Part shown: positions 25,102-33,333 of the stretch, in pieces
Position numbering within the stretch: position 1 is the stretch's first letter
Layout of the letters: each line of letters opens with the position of its first letter
Source of the DNA: Paraliobacillus sp. PM-2
Lineage (GTDB): Bacteria > Bacillota > Bacilli > Bacillales > Amphibacillaceae
Assembly (NCBI RefSeq): GCF_001368815.1
Contig: NZ_CTEI01000003.1
Coordinates: 62,001 to 126,000 of the forward strand
DNA: 64,000 nucleotides
Direction: 5' to 3'
Made by a program: the position numbers and the translations under genes
Notes under the pieces: generated by a model
Databases searched by the model: none
What the model was told of the DNA's origin: nothing
What the model saw: only the letters and a program-made list of their open reading frames with translations

Positions 25102-25128
25102 TACGGAAGAAGGGAATGAAACGTTTCA
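25102..25128 (-). promoter_or_regulatory. Possible ECF (sigma-W-like) promoter
   Basis: TGAAAC (25123-25128) and CGTA (25102-25105) on the minus strand, 17 bp apart, 33 bp upstream of the 110-residue gene. Sigma-W promoters have TGAAAC-N16-CGTA, so the spacing is one base longer. TGAAAC is also half of a TGAAACGTTTCA palindrome. Confidence 0.35.
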
Positions 25129-25226
25129 TCAGTATCGAATTTGTCACACATCTGTCTTTGACTTTCTGGCCCTATTGTATCATGATAGAATAGTACTTCA
25201 ACTTTTAAAATAGGAGGTGAATACAG

Positions 25227-25604
25227 ATGACAGTAGAATTAATTGGGCAATTAAATAGTGACCTTCACCCAATGTATATTTATTTGACGTTTTATATTGC
25301 ACTAATATGTTCCTATGGTTTGCTTTATGTAACACATTACGAAATAACAAGACACCATAAAGTTATAAAAAATAATTATCATGCTGTCTATCTCCGACGG
25401 CAAGAAGCAATATTTCATCTAAGTCAATGGCAAGATATTCGTAATTGGATCACCATTAAAATGAAACGAAAAGAAAGTCCAGATGATGATGAAGATAATC
25501 ATTCCTCCATGTTCCATCTATACTTACGAACATTACTAGGAGGAAAAACATGCACATACAATCTGTATTCACTTATATTAAAAAATATCGGTTCATTGGT
25601 TTAG
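25227..25604 (+). CDS. MifM-like membrane-insertion sensor leader peptide of yidC2
   Basis: 125-residue ORF with an optimal AGGAGGTGA and ATG. Residues 16-37 form one membrane segment (MYIYLTFYIALICSYGLLYV). Residues 71-90 carry I71-R-N-W74-I75 ... S84-P85-D-D-D-E-D90. As I recall, the B. subtilis arrest peptide MifM has I70-T-T-W73-I74 ... S-P-V-N-D-E-E-D in the same region, so both composition and numbering agree. MifM stalls ribosomes when YidC/SpoIIIJ activity is low, melting a hairpin and exposing the yidC2 Shine-Dalgarno. Here a hairpin at 25502-25545 occupies the equivalent position. Unlike B. subtilis, the ORF runs on and overlaps yidC2 by 55 nt in another frame. Confidence 0.82.
   Translation: MTVELIGQLNSDLHPMYIYLTFYIALICSYGLLYVTHYEITRHHKVIKNNYHAVYLRRQEAIFHLSQWQDIRNWITIKMKRKESPDDDEDNHSSMFHLYLRTLLGGKTCTYNLYSLILKNIGSLV
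25502..25545 (+). promoter_or_regulatory. Hairpin masking the yidC2 Shine-Dalgarno
   Basis: TTCCTCC-ATGTTC (25502-25514) pairs with GAACAT (25528-25533) and GGAGGAA (25539-25545), a 13-bp stem with a 5-nt bulge (TACTA) and 13-nt loop. GGAGG is the yidC2 ribosome binding site. The 5' arm starts 5 nt after the last acidic codon (Asp90, 25494-25496) of the leader, within the footprint of a ribosome stalled there. Confidence 0.8.
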
Positions 25605-26371
25605 CCTTAATAGCGGTAATTCTTTTATCGGGCTGTCAAGCTGCAGCATCAGGAGAGCCAATTGATCCAGAAACAGCAGGATTCTTTGAAAAATATTTTG
25701 TTCTAACATTCTCGGGTATTATAAAAGGAGTGGCCTCTTTCTTAGGAGGGAACTTCGGTCTATCGATTGTTTTCGTCACATTACTTATTCGTTTAGCTGT
25801 GATGCCTTTAATGTTAAAACAATCAAAAAAAAGCTATCAAATGCGTGATAAAATGGCAATTATTAAACCTGAAATGGAAGCAATACAAGAGAAATACAAA
25901 GGAAAAAAAGATGCTGAATCAAAAAGCAAAATGCAACAAGAGACCATGCAACTCTATCAAAAGCATAACTTTAATCCAATTGCATCAATGGGTTGTCTAC
26001 CAATGATTATTCAATTCCCAATTTTAATTGGTTTTTATTATGCCATTCGTACGACACAAGAAATTGCTCAACACAGCTTTTTGTGGTTTAATCTTGGTCA
26101 AAGTGATTTAATTATGCCTTTTGTTGCAGCTGCGGTATATTTCTTTCAGTTCCGTGTTTCACAAATGGGAATGGATCCTAGCCAAAGAAAACAAATGGCA
26201 TTTATGGGACTACTCTCTCCAATGATGATAGGATTTGTATCCTTTAATGCGCCGGCTGCTTTACCATTGTATTGGACAGTTGGTGGTATATTTTTAATTT
26301 GCCAACAATTACTTTCTAAAAAATTATACATGCCTGATCAACCACTAGCTCCGGCTGGTACTGGCCAATAA
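25550..26371 (+). CDS. Membrane protein insertase YidC/Oxa1, YidC2-type
   Basis: 273-residue insertase. Lipoprotein signal with lipobox LSGC (Cys about 27), then five membrane segments: FGLSIVFVTLLIRLAVMPLMLKQ with the conserved hydrophilic-groove Arg, the cytosolic coiled region 95-130, MGCLPMIIQFPILIGFYYAIR, LIMPFVAAAVYFFQF, and PLYWTVGGIFLICQQLL. It inserts small membrane proteins. The second, inducible copy in B. subtilis (YqjG/YidC2) is controlled by MifM; the leader ORF here indicates this is the corresponding inducible copy. AGGAGG lies six bases before the ATG. Confidence 0.95.
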   Translation: MHIQSVFTYIKKYRFIGLALIAVILLSGCQAAASGEPIDPETAGFFEKYFVLTFSGIIKGVASFLGGNFGLSIVFVTLLIRLAVMPLMLKQSKKSYQMRDKMAIIKPEMEAIQEKYKGKKDAESKSKMQQETMQLYQKHNFNPIASMGCLPMIIQFPILIGFYYAIRTTQEIAQHSFLWFNLGQSDLIMPFVAAAVYFFQFRVSQMGMDPSQRKQMAFMGLLSPMMIGFVSFNAPAALPLYWTVGGIFLICQQLLSKKLYMPDQPLAPAGTGQ

Positions 26372-26378
26372 TAATAAT

Positions 26379-26412
26379 AACCCTTTTGAGTGGAAAACTC
26401 AAAAGGGTTTTC
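26379..26412 (+). terminator. Terminator of yidC2
   Basis: Perfect 13-bp stem AACCCTTTTGAGT / ACTCAAAAGGGTT with loop GGAAA, followed by TTTTC. Confidence 0.85.
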
Positions 26413-26418
26413 TATTTT

Positions 26419-26847
26419 TTATACAGCTTTTGCAATTACTTCCACATCAATATTACCTCGTGTTGCTTTTGAATACGGGCAAAATTCATGCGCTTGCTTG
26501 GCTAGTTCTTCAGCTTCTTGTTGAGAAACACCTTCGATTTCAACGTTTAGTGTTACACCAATTTGAAAACCATCATCGTTTGGATCTTTTAATAAGCTAA
26601 CATCTGCTGTGATAGTAGAGTCAACTTCTTTGTTTTGCTTTGAAGCCATTAAATTAAGTGCTCCATCGTAACAAGCTGCATATCCCGCTGCAAATAACTG
26701 CTCTGGATTGGAACCTTTTTCACTTGATCCTGATCCAGGTTGAACAAGATTTAAATCAATTAAACCATCATCTGATTTAACATGACCCTCACGTCCACCT
26801 TGTGCTGTTGCATGAGAAGTAAATAATACGTTACTCAATTGAAACAC
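26419..26847 (-). CDS. Organic hydroperoxide resistance protein (Ohr/OsmC)
   Basis: 142-residue thiol peroxidase that reduces organic hydroperoxides. The two redox Cys are in AAGYAACYDGALNLMA (about 60) and HEFCPYSKATRGNIDVEV (about 124); the pattern and length match Ohr rather than OsmC. No ohrR repressor gene is adjacent. Start after AAGGAGTG. A CodY-like box lies 83 bp upstream, shared with the divergent symporter region. Confidence 0.93.
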   Translation of the reverse strand: MFQLSNVLFTSHATAQGGREGHVKSDDGLIDLNLVQPGSGSSEKGSNPEQLFAAGYAACYDGALNLMASKQNKEVDSTITADVSLLKDPNDDGFQIGVTLNVEIEGVSQQEAEELAKQAHEFCPYSKATRGNIDVEVIAKAV

Positions 26848-26929
26848 TCCTTAAAATATTTTTTACAGGATGTTGGCTATCCTATAAAAAGTATTCCTTT
26901 TTAAATCTACTTTAAACTATTTTTTATTA

Positions 26930-26944
26930 TATTTTCTGAAAATA
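26930..26944. promoter_or_regulatory. CodY-box candidate
   Basis: TATTTTCTGAAAATA matches 13 of 15 positions of AATTTTCWGAAAATT. It is identical to the site upstream of ilvD (61771-61785). It lies in the 402-bp region between divergent ohr and the symporter/peptidase pair; which side it controls is unclear. Confidence 0.55.
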
Positions 26945-27048
26945 CACATCTCACTTCGAATAGTTACGCATTTTTTCGAATAAACAAACACAAAGTAATG
27001 CAAAGTAATAAATGATTTCACAGACTTCAAAATGCTTACACAAGCTGT

Positions 27049-27077
27049 TTGATTCCATTTTTTCAGCGTGTTATTAT
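27049..27077 (+). promoter_or_regulatory. Promoter of symporter leader
   Basis: TTGATT (27049-27054), 17-bp spacer, TATTAT (27072-27077). It would give a leader of about 165 nt before the symporter gene. Confidence 0.55.
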
Positions 27078-27099
27078 TTTAAAGTTGAAAAAAACAGAG

Positions 27100-27176
27100 G
27101 ATTTTTAAAACTTAATTATTTCATTATTAATGTTTTAAAATCACGATGTAGATTTACTAGATAGTCGTGATTTTTT
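27100..27176 (+). promoter_or_regulatory. Possible attenuator leader of symporter/peptidase genes
   Basis: A terminator-like hairpin AAAATCACGA (27137-27146) / TCGTGATTTT with TTTTTT (27165-27176) lies 73 bp upstream of the start codon. Its left arm overlaps GTTTTAAAATC (27132-27142), which can instead pair with GATTTTTAAAAC (27100-27111). The two pairings are mutually exclusive, as in transcription attenuation. No known riboswitch motif is recognised. It could alternatively terminate a short independent RNA. Confidence 0.5.
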
Positions 27177-27249
27177 ATCTTTATTAAGTAAGAAAACATA
27201 ATAAGAAATAATAACAAAAACTTTTACACATCAGGAGTGTGACCTAAAA

Positions 27250-28635
27250 ATGGAATTACAAGAAAACCCCCAATTATTGTGGTTTATTGGGATTTATGCC
27301 GTTCTCATGGTCGGCATCGGCATTTATATGTCAAAAAAAGTATCAAATAGTAAAGATTTTATTTTAGCTGGTAAAAGTTTGGGGCCTATTGTATTAATGG
27401 GAACGTTGCTAGCTACTTGGACAGGTAGTGGAAGTATTTCAGGTGGAGAAACATCTGTTGCCTATAGTTTTGGTATTATCCCTTCTTTGATGTTGATGAT
27501 TCCAACGGTTATTGGTATTTTTATTCTTTATAGCATTGCCCCAAAAATTCGGGCTTTTGGTAAATATACGATCTCAGGAATCCTTGAAGCAAAATACGGT
27601 TCCTTCGCTCGTAACCTTGCAAGTATTATCGTTATCTTGGCTTACGTTGGCATTGTTTCCTATCAAATGACTGGTCTTGGATTTATATTAAATTTAACTA
27701 CAGGAATGAGCGTTGAGCTTGGTACGATAATTGCGGCAGTATTAATCATATTCCTAGCTATGATTGGTGGACTTCGTTCCGTATCACAAACCGATGCTAT
27801 TAGTGGATTTTTAATGGTGGGCGGTTTAATCATTACTGTTCCTATTATAATCTCTGTCGCAGGTGGATGGGATTCCATTGTTGCTAATGTACCAGATTCT
27901 CATATGACAGCAACAGGTGGATTAACGACCATTCAATTAATGGGCTATTTATTGCCTTCATTATTCCTTTTATTAAGTGACCAAAATATGTACCAACGTT
28001 TAGCGGCTTCAAATGCAGACAAGTCAGCAAAACGTGCCGCACTGAGCTGGTTGGGTATTATGCTACTTATTTCACCAGCAATTTCTATTATTGCATTTGT
28101 CTCTCGTTCTCTTTTTCCTGATATTGATCCAGGAATGGCATTAATGGCGACTACCACTGTATTACCATTAGGTGTTGGTGGTATTTTACTAGCGGCAGCT
28201 GCTGCCTTTATTATCACAACAGGGAATTCTTATTTACTTTCCGCAGCAACAAATATGACGTATGATATATATGGAAAGTACATTAATAAGAACCCATCTG
28301 ACAAAAGACAATTAGTAATGACTAAAGTATTTATTGTTGTTCTTGGTGCATTATCTTACTTATTAATTAGCTATTTCCCCACGGTATTGGAAGTTCAAAT
28401 GTATTCCTATACGGTTTACGGCGCAGGTATTACACCAGCCATTTTGGCGGTATTCTTTTGGAAACGTGTAACAACAATAGGCGGTATTTCTTCAATGATC
28501 TCAGGTGTTGTTACCACCCTAGTATGGGAGTTAGTGCTTGATACACCATTTGATTTAAACAGTTCAGTTGTTTCTGTTCCAGTAGCAATTATTATTCTAA
28601 TTCTAGTATCATTAGTTACACAAAAGAAAAAATAA
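27250..28635 (+). CDS. Sodium:solute symporter family protein
   Basis: 461-residue integral membrane carrier with about thirteen membrane segments. SSS hallmarks: ENPQLLWFIGIYAVLMVGIGIYMSKK start, KDFILAGKSLGPIVLMGTLLATWTGSGSISGGETSVAYSFG in the first two helices and SDQNMYQRLAASNADKSAKRAALSWLG in the middle. The substrate is not identifiable, but the next gene is an Xaa-Pro peptidase, which suggests uptake of proline or a related amino acid or peptide product. A hairpin separates the two genes without a second promoter. Confidence 0.9.
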   Translation: MELQENPQLLWFIGIYAVLMVGIGIYMSKKVSNSKDFILAGKSLGPIVLMGTLLATWTGSGSISGGETSVAYSFGIIPSLMLMIPTVIGIFILYSIAPKIRAFGKYTISGILEAKYGSFARNLASIIVILAYVGIVSYQMTGLGFILNLTTGMSVELGTIIAAVLIIFLAMIGGLRSVSQTDAISGFLMVGGLIITVPIIISVAGGWDSIVANVPDSHMTATGGLTTIQLMGYLLPSLFLLLSDQNMYQRLAASNADKSAKRAALSWLGIMLLISPAISIIAFVSRSLFPDIDPGMALMATTTVLPLGVGGILLAAAAAFIITTGNSYLLSAATNMTYDIYGKYINKNPSDKRQLVMTKVFIVVLGALSYLLISYFPTVLEVQMYSYTVYGAGITPAILAVFFWKRVTTIGGISSMISGVVTTLVWELVLDTPFDLNSSVVSVPVAIIILILVSLVTQKKK

Positions 28636-28650
28636 AACAAAATAATTATT

Positions 28651-28692
28651 GGAACGGTGAGGAATTTAATGAGTTTTGTTCCTCACCGTTCC
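28651..28692 (+). terminator. Intercistronic hairpin after symporter gene
   Basis: Perfect 14-bp stem GGAACGGTGAGGAA / TTCCTCACCGTTCC followed by CTTTAA. The T-run is weak, so partial read-through into the peptidase gene is plausible. Confidence 0.65.
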
Positions 28693-28728
28693 CTTTAATA
28701 CTAATAAATAATTAAGGAGTGTTCTACT

Positions 28729-29829
28729 ATGAACAAACGGTTACAAGCTTTAACAGATTGGCTAAATGAAAAAGATATTGATATTGCGTTTCTAAATTCA
28801 CCAGAAAATGTATACTACTTATCTGATTTTCTTACAGATCCACACGAACGCTTAATGGGGATCTTTGTATTTAAAAATGCAGAACCGCTGTTTGTTTTAC
28901 CATCAATGGAGGTAAATCAACTAAGAGATGCGGGTTGGAAATATGAAATTATTGGCTATGCTGACCACGAAAATCCTTGGAATTTGATTCAAACGTCACT
29001 TGAATCTAGAAAAGTGACAAAAGCGAATGTCGTTGCACTTGAAAAAGAAGTTCTCTCTTTCGGTCGTACTGAAGCATTGCTTCACTTTTTCCCAAAGGCA
29101 CATGTTGTGTCTGTTGAAGATAAATTGAATGACATGCGTGTGGTAAAAGATGAAAATGAAATTGAAATTATTAAGCGAGCAACAAAAATGGCAGACTACG
29201 GTGTTCAAGTAGGCGTTGATGCACTTGAAGAAGGTATTACAGAAATGGAAGTACTGGCTAAAATTGAGTATGAATTAAAGAAACAAGGAATTCGTGAAAT
29301 GTCGTTCTCCACCATGGTTCTGTTTGGCGAGAAGTCTGGTAATCCCCATGGTAATCCCGGTAATCGTAAATTAAAAGCAGGTGATATGGTATTATTTGAC
29401 CTAGGCGTTGTACTCGATGGCTATTGCTCAGATATTACGAGAACAGTAGCCTATAAATCTGTAAGTGATAAGCAGAAAGAAATATATGATATCGTACTAA
29501 AAGCAGAACTGGCAGCCTTAGAAGCTAGCAAACCAGGTACTCGTATTGGTGAATTAGACAACGCAGCAAGAAATATTATTACAGAAGCAGGATATGGCGA
29601 GTATTTCCCACATCGAATTGGACATGGAATGGGAATTAATGTACATGAATTCCCTTCAATGAGTCATTTGAATGATGGCATTTTAAGAGAAGGCATGATT
29701 TATACTATCGAACCAGGGATTTACATACCTGGTATTGGCGGTGTCCGCATTGAGGACGACGTATTGATTACGAAAGATGGATTTGAGACACTAACAAAAT
29801 TCCCGAAAGAACTACAGATTATTGAATAG
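28729..29829 (+). CDS. Xaa-Pro dipeptidase/aminopeptidase (M24 family)
   Basis: 366-residue cytosolic metallopeptidase. The N-terminal creatinase-like domain spans 1-125; the pita-bread catalytic domain has metal ligands in VLFDLGVVLDGYCSDITRT (Asp, Asp), HRIGHGMGINVHEFPS (His), YTIEPGIYIPGIGG (Glu) and VRIEDDVLI (Glu). It resembles PepQ/YqhT. It probably works with the symporter upstream in use of proline-containing peptides. The stop codon TAG overlaps the first base of a 20-bp tandem repeat. Confidence 0.92.
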   Translation: MNKRLQALTDWLNEKDIDIAFLNSPENVYYLSDFLTDPHERLMGIFVFKNAEPLFVLPSMEVNQLRDAGWKYEIIGYADHENPWNLIQTSLESRKVTKANVVALEKEVLSFGRTEALLHFFPKAHVVSVEDKLNDMRVVKDENEIEIIKRATKMADYGVQVGVDALEEGITEMEVLAKIEYELKKQGIREMSFSTMVLFGEKSGNPHGNPGNRKLKAGDMVLFDLGVVLDGYCSDITRTVAYKSVSDKQKEIYDIVLKAELAALEASKPGTRIGELDNAARNIITEAGYGEYFPHRIGHGMGINVHEFPSMSHLNDGILREGMIYTIEPGIYIPGIGGVRIEDDVLITKDGFETLTKFPKELQIIE

Positions 29830-29902
29830 ATATTTTTGCGTGAGCGCCGATATTTTTGCGTGAGCGCCGATATTTTTGCGTGAGCGCCGATATTTTTGCG
29901 TG
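29829..29902 (+). repeat. 20-bp tandem repeat, 3.7 copies
   Basis: Three full copies of GATATTTTTGCGTGAGCGCC plus 14 bases of a fourth. Aligned in register with the unit at 3293-3432, 14 of 20 positions agree (GAGCGC.GATAT.TT core). It begins at the last base of the peptidase stop codon and runs into a hairpin of the same type. Confidence 0.92.
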
Positions 29903-29937
29903 CTCATCTCCCAAAACCGGAGATGAGCATTTTTTTT
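29902..29937 (+). terminator. Terminator hairpin capping the 20-bp repeat array
   Basis: 10-bp stem GCTCATCTCC / GGAGATGAGC, loop CAAAACC, followed by ATTTTTTTT. Compared with the hairpin at 3432-3458, one base pair changes from A-T to C-G with pairing kept. Here it can terminate the peptidase transcript. Confidence 0.88.
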
Positions 29938-29957
29938 ACAAAAAATTTATTCCAAAA

Positions 29958-29985
29958 AAAGAGAAGCCACATTTGGCTTCTCTTT
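29958..29985 (-). terminator. Terminator of pflA
   Basis: Perfect 12-bp stem AAAGAGAAGCCA / TGGCTTCTCTTT with loop CATT, followed on the minus strand by more T residues. It abuts the pflA stop codon. Confidence 0.85.
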
Positions 29986-30725
29986 TATGATATAACTTTC
30001 ACTCGATTTAGAATATCTTCTGCATTCTTTACCCGATCTTCTGTCGGTGGTTCTACCCCTTCTAGTGGGTAAGAAAGACCGAGATTTTCCCATTTGTAAA
30101 CACCAAGTTTATGGTATGGTAACACTTCAATTTTCTCTACATTATTTAATGTTGCGATAAAATCAGATAAACGTTGTAAATATTCATCATTATCACTACC
30201 ACCAGGAACTAAAACATGACGTACCCAAACCGGCACATTTTTTTGATCCAAATATTTTGCCATATCAATGATATGTTCATTCGACATTCCTGTTAACTCT
30301 TTGTGTTCAACTGGGTCAATATGTTTTAAATCTAATAATACTAAATCGGTTACTTCAAGTAATTTATCTAAATTTTCCATAAAGCGAGGAGAACGACTAA
30401 AACAACCGGCAGAACTATCAATTGTTGTGTGTACACCTATTTTTTTAAGCTCAGTAAATAATTCAACTAAAAACTCAGCTTGAAGTAATGGTTCGCCTCC
30501 ACTTACTGTTACCCCTCCATTGGTTGATTGGAAAAACGGAAGATAGTCTTTAATGTCTTTTACTAGATCTTGTACAGACATCTCTTTTCCTTCGCCCATC
30601 TTCCATGTATCAGGGTTATGACAGAATTTACAACGTAAAAGACACCCTTGTGTAAATATGACATAACGTAAGCCGGGTCCGTCCACTGTACCACATGTTT
30701 CTATTGAATGAATTCGACCTTTCAT
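29985..30725 (-). CDS. pflA: Pyruvate formate-lyase activating enzyme
   Basis: 246-residue radical-SAM enzyme that installs the glycyl radical on PflB. The cluster motif is GCLLRCKFCHNPDTW (Cys-x3-Cys-x2-Cys, about 29-36), with TVSGGEPLLQ (SAM binding), and WVRHVLVPGGSDN. It follows pflB by 58 bp with a hairpin between, so it is transcribed by read-through from the pflB promoter at a lower level. Confidence 0.96.
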   Translation of the reverse strand: MKGRIHSIETCGTVDGPGLRYVIFTQGCLLRCKFCHNPDTWKMGEGKEMSVQDLVKDIKDYLPFFQSTNGGVTVSGGEPLLQAEFLVELFTELKKIGVHTTIDSSAGCFSRSPRFMENLDKLLEVTDLVLLDLKHIDPVEHKELTGMSNEHIIDMAKYLDQKNVPVWVRHVLVPGGSDNDEYLQRLSDFIATLNNVEKIEVLPYHKLGVYKWENLGLSYPLEGVEPPTEDRVKNAEDILNRVKVIS

Positions 30726-30751
30726 TTTGTTCGCCCTCCCCTAGGTTTTAA

Positions 30752-30779
30752 AAGTAAGAAGGGAAATCCCTTCTTACTT
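30752..30779 (-). terminator. Partial terminator between pflB and pflA
   Basis: 13-bp perfect stem AAGTAAGAAGGGA / TCCCTTCTTACTT with a very small central loop, followed on the minus strand by TTTAAAACC. The following T-run is short, fitting attenuation of pflA. Confidence 0.75.
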
Positions 30780-30783
30780 CGCC

Positions 30784-33039
30784 TTACATACTTTCATGGA
30801 ATGTACGATTGATTACATCGATTTGTTGTTCTCTTGTTAATTTAATAAAGTTAACTGCATAGCCAGATACACGGATAGTCAATTGCGGATACTCTTCTGG
30901 GTGTTCCATTGCATCTAGTAATGTTTCACGATCAAATACGTTTACGTTTAAGTGGTGACCGCGTTTTGTTACATAACCATCTAACATACCTGCTAAGTTG
31001 GCTTTTCTTGTATCTTCATCTTTACCTAATGCTTTAGGTACGATAGAGAATGTGTTAGAAATACCATCTAATGAATATTCATATGGCATTTTTGCAACAG
31101 AGCTTAATGAAGCTAGTGAACCATTCTGGTCACGCCCGTGTAATGGGTTCGCACCTGGCGCAAACGGTTCGCCTGCTTTACGGCCATCTGGTGTGTTACC
31201 AGTTTTCTTACCATATACAACGTTAGAAGTAATTGTAAGAATAGATTGTGTATGAACAGAATTACGGTACGTATGATGTTTCTTAATTTTGTTCATAAAT
31301 GTTTTTACAAGATCAGCTGCAATGTCATCTACACGGTCATCGTTATTACCGTATTTAGGGAAATCCCCTTCGATTTCATAGTCAACTACAAGACCATCTT
31401 CATCACGAATTGTTCTTACTTTTGCATATTTGATTGCACTCAAGGAGTCAGCTACTACTGAAAGTCCTGCAATACCACATGCCATAGTACGTAATACTTC
31501 ACGATCATGCAATGCCATTTCTATTCTTTCATAACTATATTTATCATGCATATAGTGAATGATGTTTAATGCATTTACATACAGTCCTGATAACCAATCT
31601 AAGATTGTATCATATTTTTTCATTACTTCATCATAATCTAAATATTCAGAAGTGATTGGTGCGTAGTTTGGAGCTACTTGAATTTTTAATTTTTCATCTA
31701 CTCCACCGTTAATTGCGTAAAGTAATGCTTTTGCAAGGTTTGCACGGGCACCAAAGAACTGCATTTGTTTACCAATACGCATTGCAGATACACAACATGC
31801 AATACCATAGTCATCACCGTAGTGTTCACGCATCAAATCGTCATTTTCATATTGGATAGAACTTGTTTTAATAGACATGTTCGCACAATATTTCTTATAG
31901 TTGTCTGGTAATTTAGTAGACCATAATACAGTTAAGTTTGGTTCTGGAGCTGGTCCTAGATTATCCAACGTGTGTAAGAAACGATAAGAACTTTTTGTAA
32001 CTAATGGACGACCATCTTCCGCAATACCTGCTAGTGATTCTGTTACCCAAGTTGGGTCACCACTAAATAATTCATTATATTCAGGTGTTCTTGCAAATTT
32101 AACAAGACGAAGTTTCATTACAAAATGGTCAACTAACTCTTGTGCTTCTTCTTCAGTCATTACGCCGTTTTGAATATCTCTTTCTACATAAATATCTAAG
32201 AAAGTAGATACACGACCAAGACTCATTGCTGCACCGTTTTGTTCTTTGATAGCTGCTAAATATCCAAAGTATAACCACTGGAAAGCTTCTTGTGCAGTTG
32301 TTGCCGGTTTTGAGATATCAAATCCATACGCTTCACCAAGTTGTTTCAACTCTTGTAATGCACGAATTTGTTCTGAAGTTTCTTCACGGTCACGGATAAC
32401 ATCATCAATCATTGTACCGTTACCAATTAAGTCTAGTTCTTTTTTCTTCTCTGCGATCAAGTGATCCACACCGTATAATGCTACACGACGATAATCACCA
32501 ATGATTCTTCCACGACCATAAGCATCTGGTAAACCTGTAACAACACCTGCTTTACGTGCCGCTCTAATCTCAGGAGTATATGCATCAAATACACCTTGGT
32601 TATGTGTTTTACGATAGTCTGTGAATGTCTTTACTACTTCATCATCAAGCTTATATCCATAAGATTCTGCAGCAGCTACTGCCATACGGATTCCACCAAA
32701 AGGTTGTAATGAACGCTTAAATGGTTCATCCGTTTGAACACCAACCACTTTCTCATGATCTTTATTCAAGTATCCTGCACCATGAGAAGTAATAGTAGAT
32801 ACGATTTTTGTATCTAGATCATATACTCCGCCATTTTCTCGTTCTTTTTTAGTAAGGTCCATTACTTTATCCCATAATGCTTTTGTTGCATCGGTTGGAC
32901 CTGCTAAAAACTCTTCATTTCCATCATATAATGTAAAATTCTTTAAAATAAAATCACGAACATCGATTTCTTTTTGCCATCTACCTTCACGGAAGCCATC
33001 CCAAGGATTGTTTTGTGTAACCTCTTCTGCTACTTTCAT
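30784..33039 (-). CDS. pflB: Formate C-acetyltransferase (pyruvate formate-lyase)
   Basis: 751-residue glycyl-radical enzyme converting pyruvate and CoA to acetyl-CoA and formate under anaerobic conditions. Catalytic adjacent Cys residues are in [24 protein letters not shown]; the glycyl radical Gly is in [17 protein letters not shown] close to the C terminus. The ATG at 33039 has GAGGAGG upstream; the frame stays open 15 codons further but without a good start. With adhE (38938) it provides mixed-acid fermentation. A candidate Fnr site is centred about -42 from the predicted transcription start. Confidence 0.96.
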   Translation of the reverse strand: MKVAEEVTQNNPWDGFREGRWQKEIDVRDFILKNFTLYDGNEEFLAGPTDATKALWDKVMDLTKKERENGGVYDLDTKIVSTITSHGAGYLNKDHEKVVGVQTDEPFKRSLQPFGGIRMAVAAAESYGYKLDDEVVKTFTDYRKTHNQGVFDAYTPEIRAARKAGVVTGLPDAYGRGRIIGDYRRVALYGVDHLIAEKKKELDLIGNGTMIDDVIRDREETSEQIRALQELKQLGEAYGFDISKPATTAQEAFQWLYFGYLAAIKEQNGAAMSLGRVSTFLDIYVERDIQNGVMTEEEAQELVDHFVMKLRLVKFARTPEYNELFSGDPTWVTESLAGIAEDGRPLVTKSSYRFLHTLDNLGPAPEPNLTVLWSTKLPDNYKKYCANMSIKTSSIQYENDDLMREHYGDDYGIACCVSAMRIGKQMQFFGARANLAKALLYAINGGVDEKLKIQVAPNYAPITSEYLDYDEVMKKYDTILDWLSGLYVNALNIIHYMHDKYSYERIEMALHDREVLRTMACGIAGLSVVADSLSAIKYAKVRTIRDEDGLVVDYEIEGDFPKYGNNDDRVDDIAADLVKTFMNKIKKHHTYRNSVHTQSILTITSNVVYGKKTGNTPDGRKAGEPFAPGANPLHGRDQNGSLASLSSVAKMPYEYSLDGISNTFSIVPKALGKDEDTRKANLAGMLDGYVTKRGHHLNVNVFDRETLLDAMEHPEEYPQLTIRVSGYAVNFIKLTREQQIDVINRTFHESM

Positions 33040-33115
33040 TTCCTTTACCTCCTCAAATAATAACGTTTGTGTAATCATGCACAAACAATTAACTCTTATC
33101 CTTTAACTTAACTAC

Positions 33116-33159
33116 ATTATATACCTTTTCATCTATAAAATAAAGTGAAAAACATCACA
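33116..33159 (-). promoter_or_regulatory. pflB promoter with Fnr/CRP-type site
   Basis: The minus strand has TGTGA-TGTTTT-TCACT (33144-33159), matching the TGTGA-N6-TCACA Fnr consensus in nine of ten positions. A TATAAT (33116-33121) lies downstream. The site centre falls about 42 bp before the expected start, the class II activator position, and no good -35 is present. Fnr control is inferred. Confidence 0.7.
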
Positions 33160-33202
33160 TTTTTAAACTGTTATAATAAATGTTCTTAAAATGTTCAAAT
33201 TT

Positions 33203-33220
33203 TAACACGGCAAAGTGTTA
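33203..33220. promoter_or_regulatory. Short inverted repeat upstream of pflB
   Basis: TAACAC-GGCAAA-GTGTTA, a perfect 6-6-6 inverted repeat about 55 bp upstream of the Fnr-type site. It does not match Rex, Fnr or cre consensus; protein unknown. Confidence 0.3.
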
Positions 33221-33333
33221 CTATGAAATAGACTAAATGAATTCGGATACATTATTGGTAAAACAACATTTTTAATGCACGTAGTTAGTAGAACAATTAT
33301 ATTTATATAATAATACAGGTAAACTGTACCATG

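Noticed and set aside
25117-25128. TGAAACGTTTCA as a cre site
   Set aside because: The palindrome is two bases shorter than the 14-bp cre consensus; an ECF promoter element explains part of it about as well.
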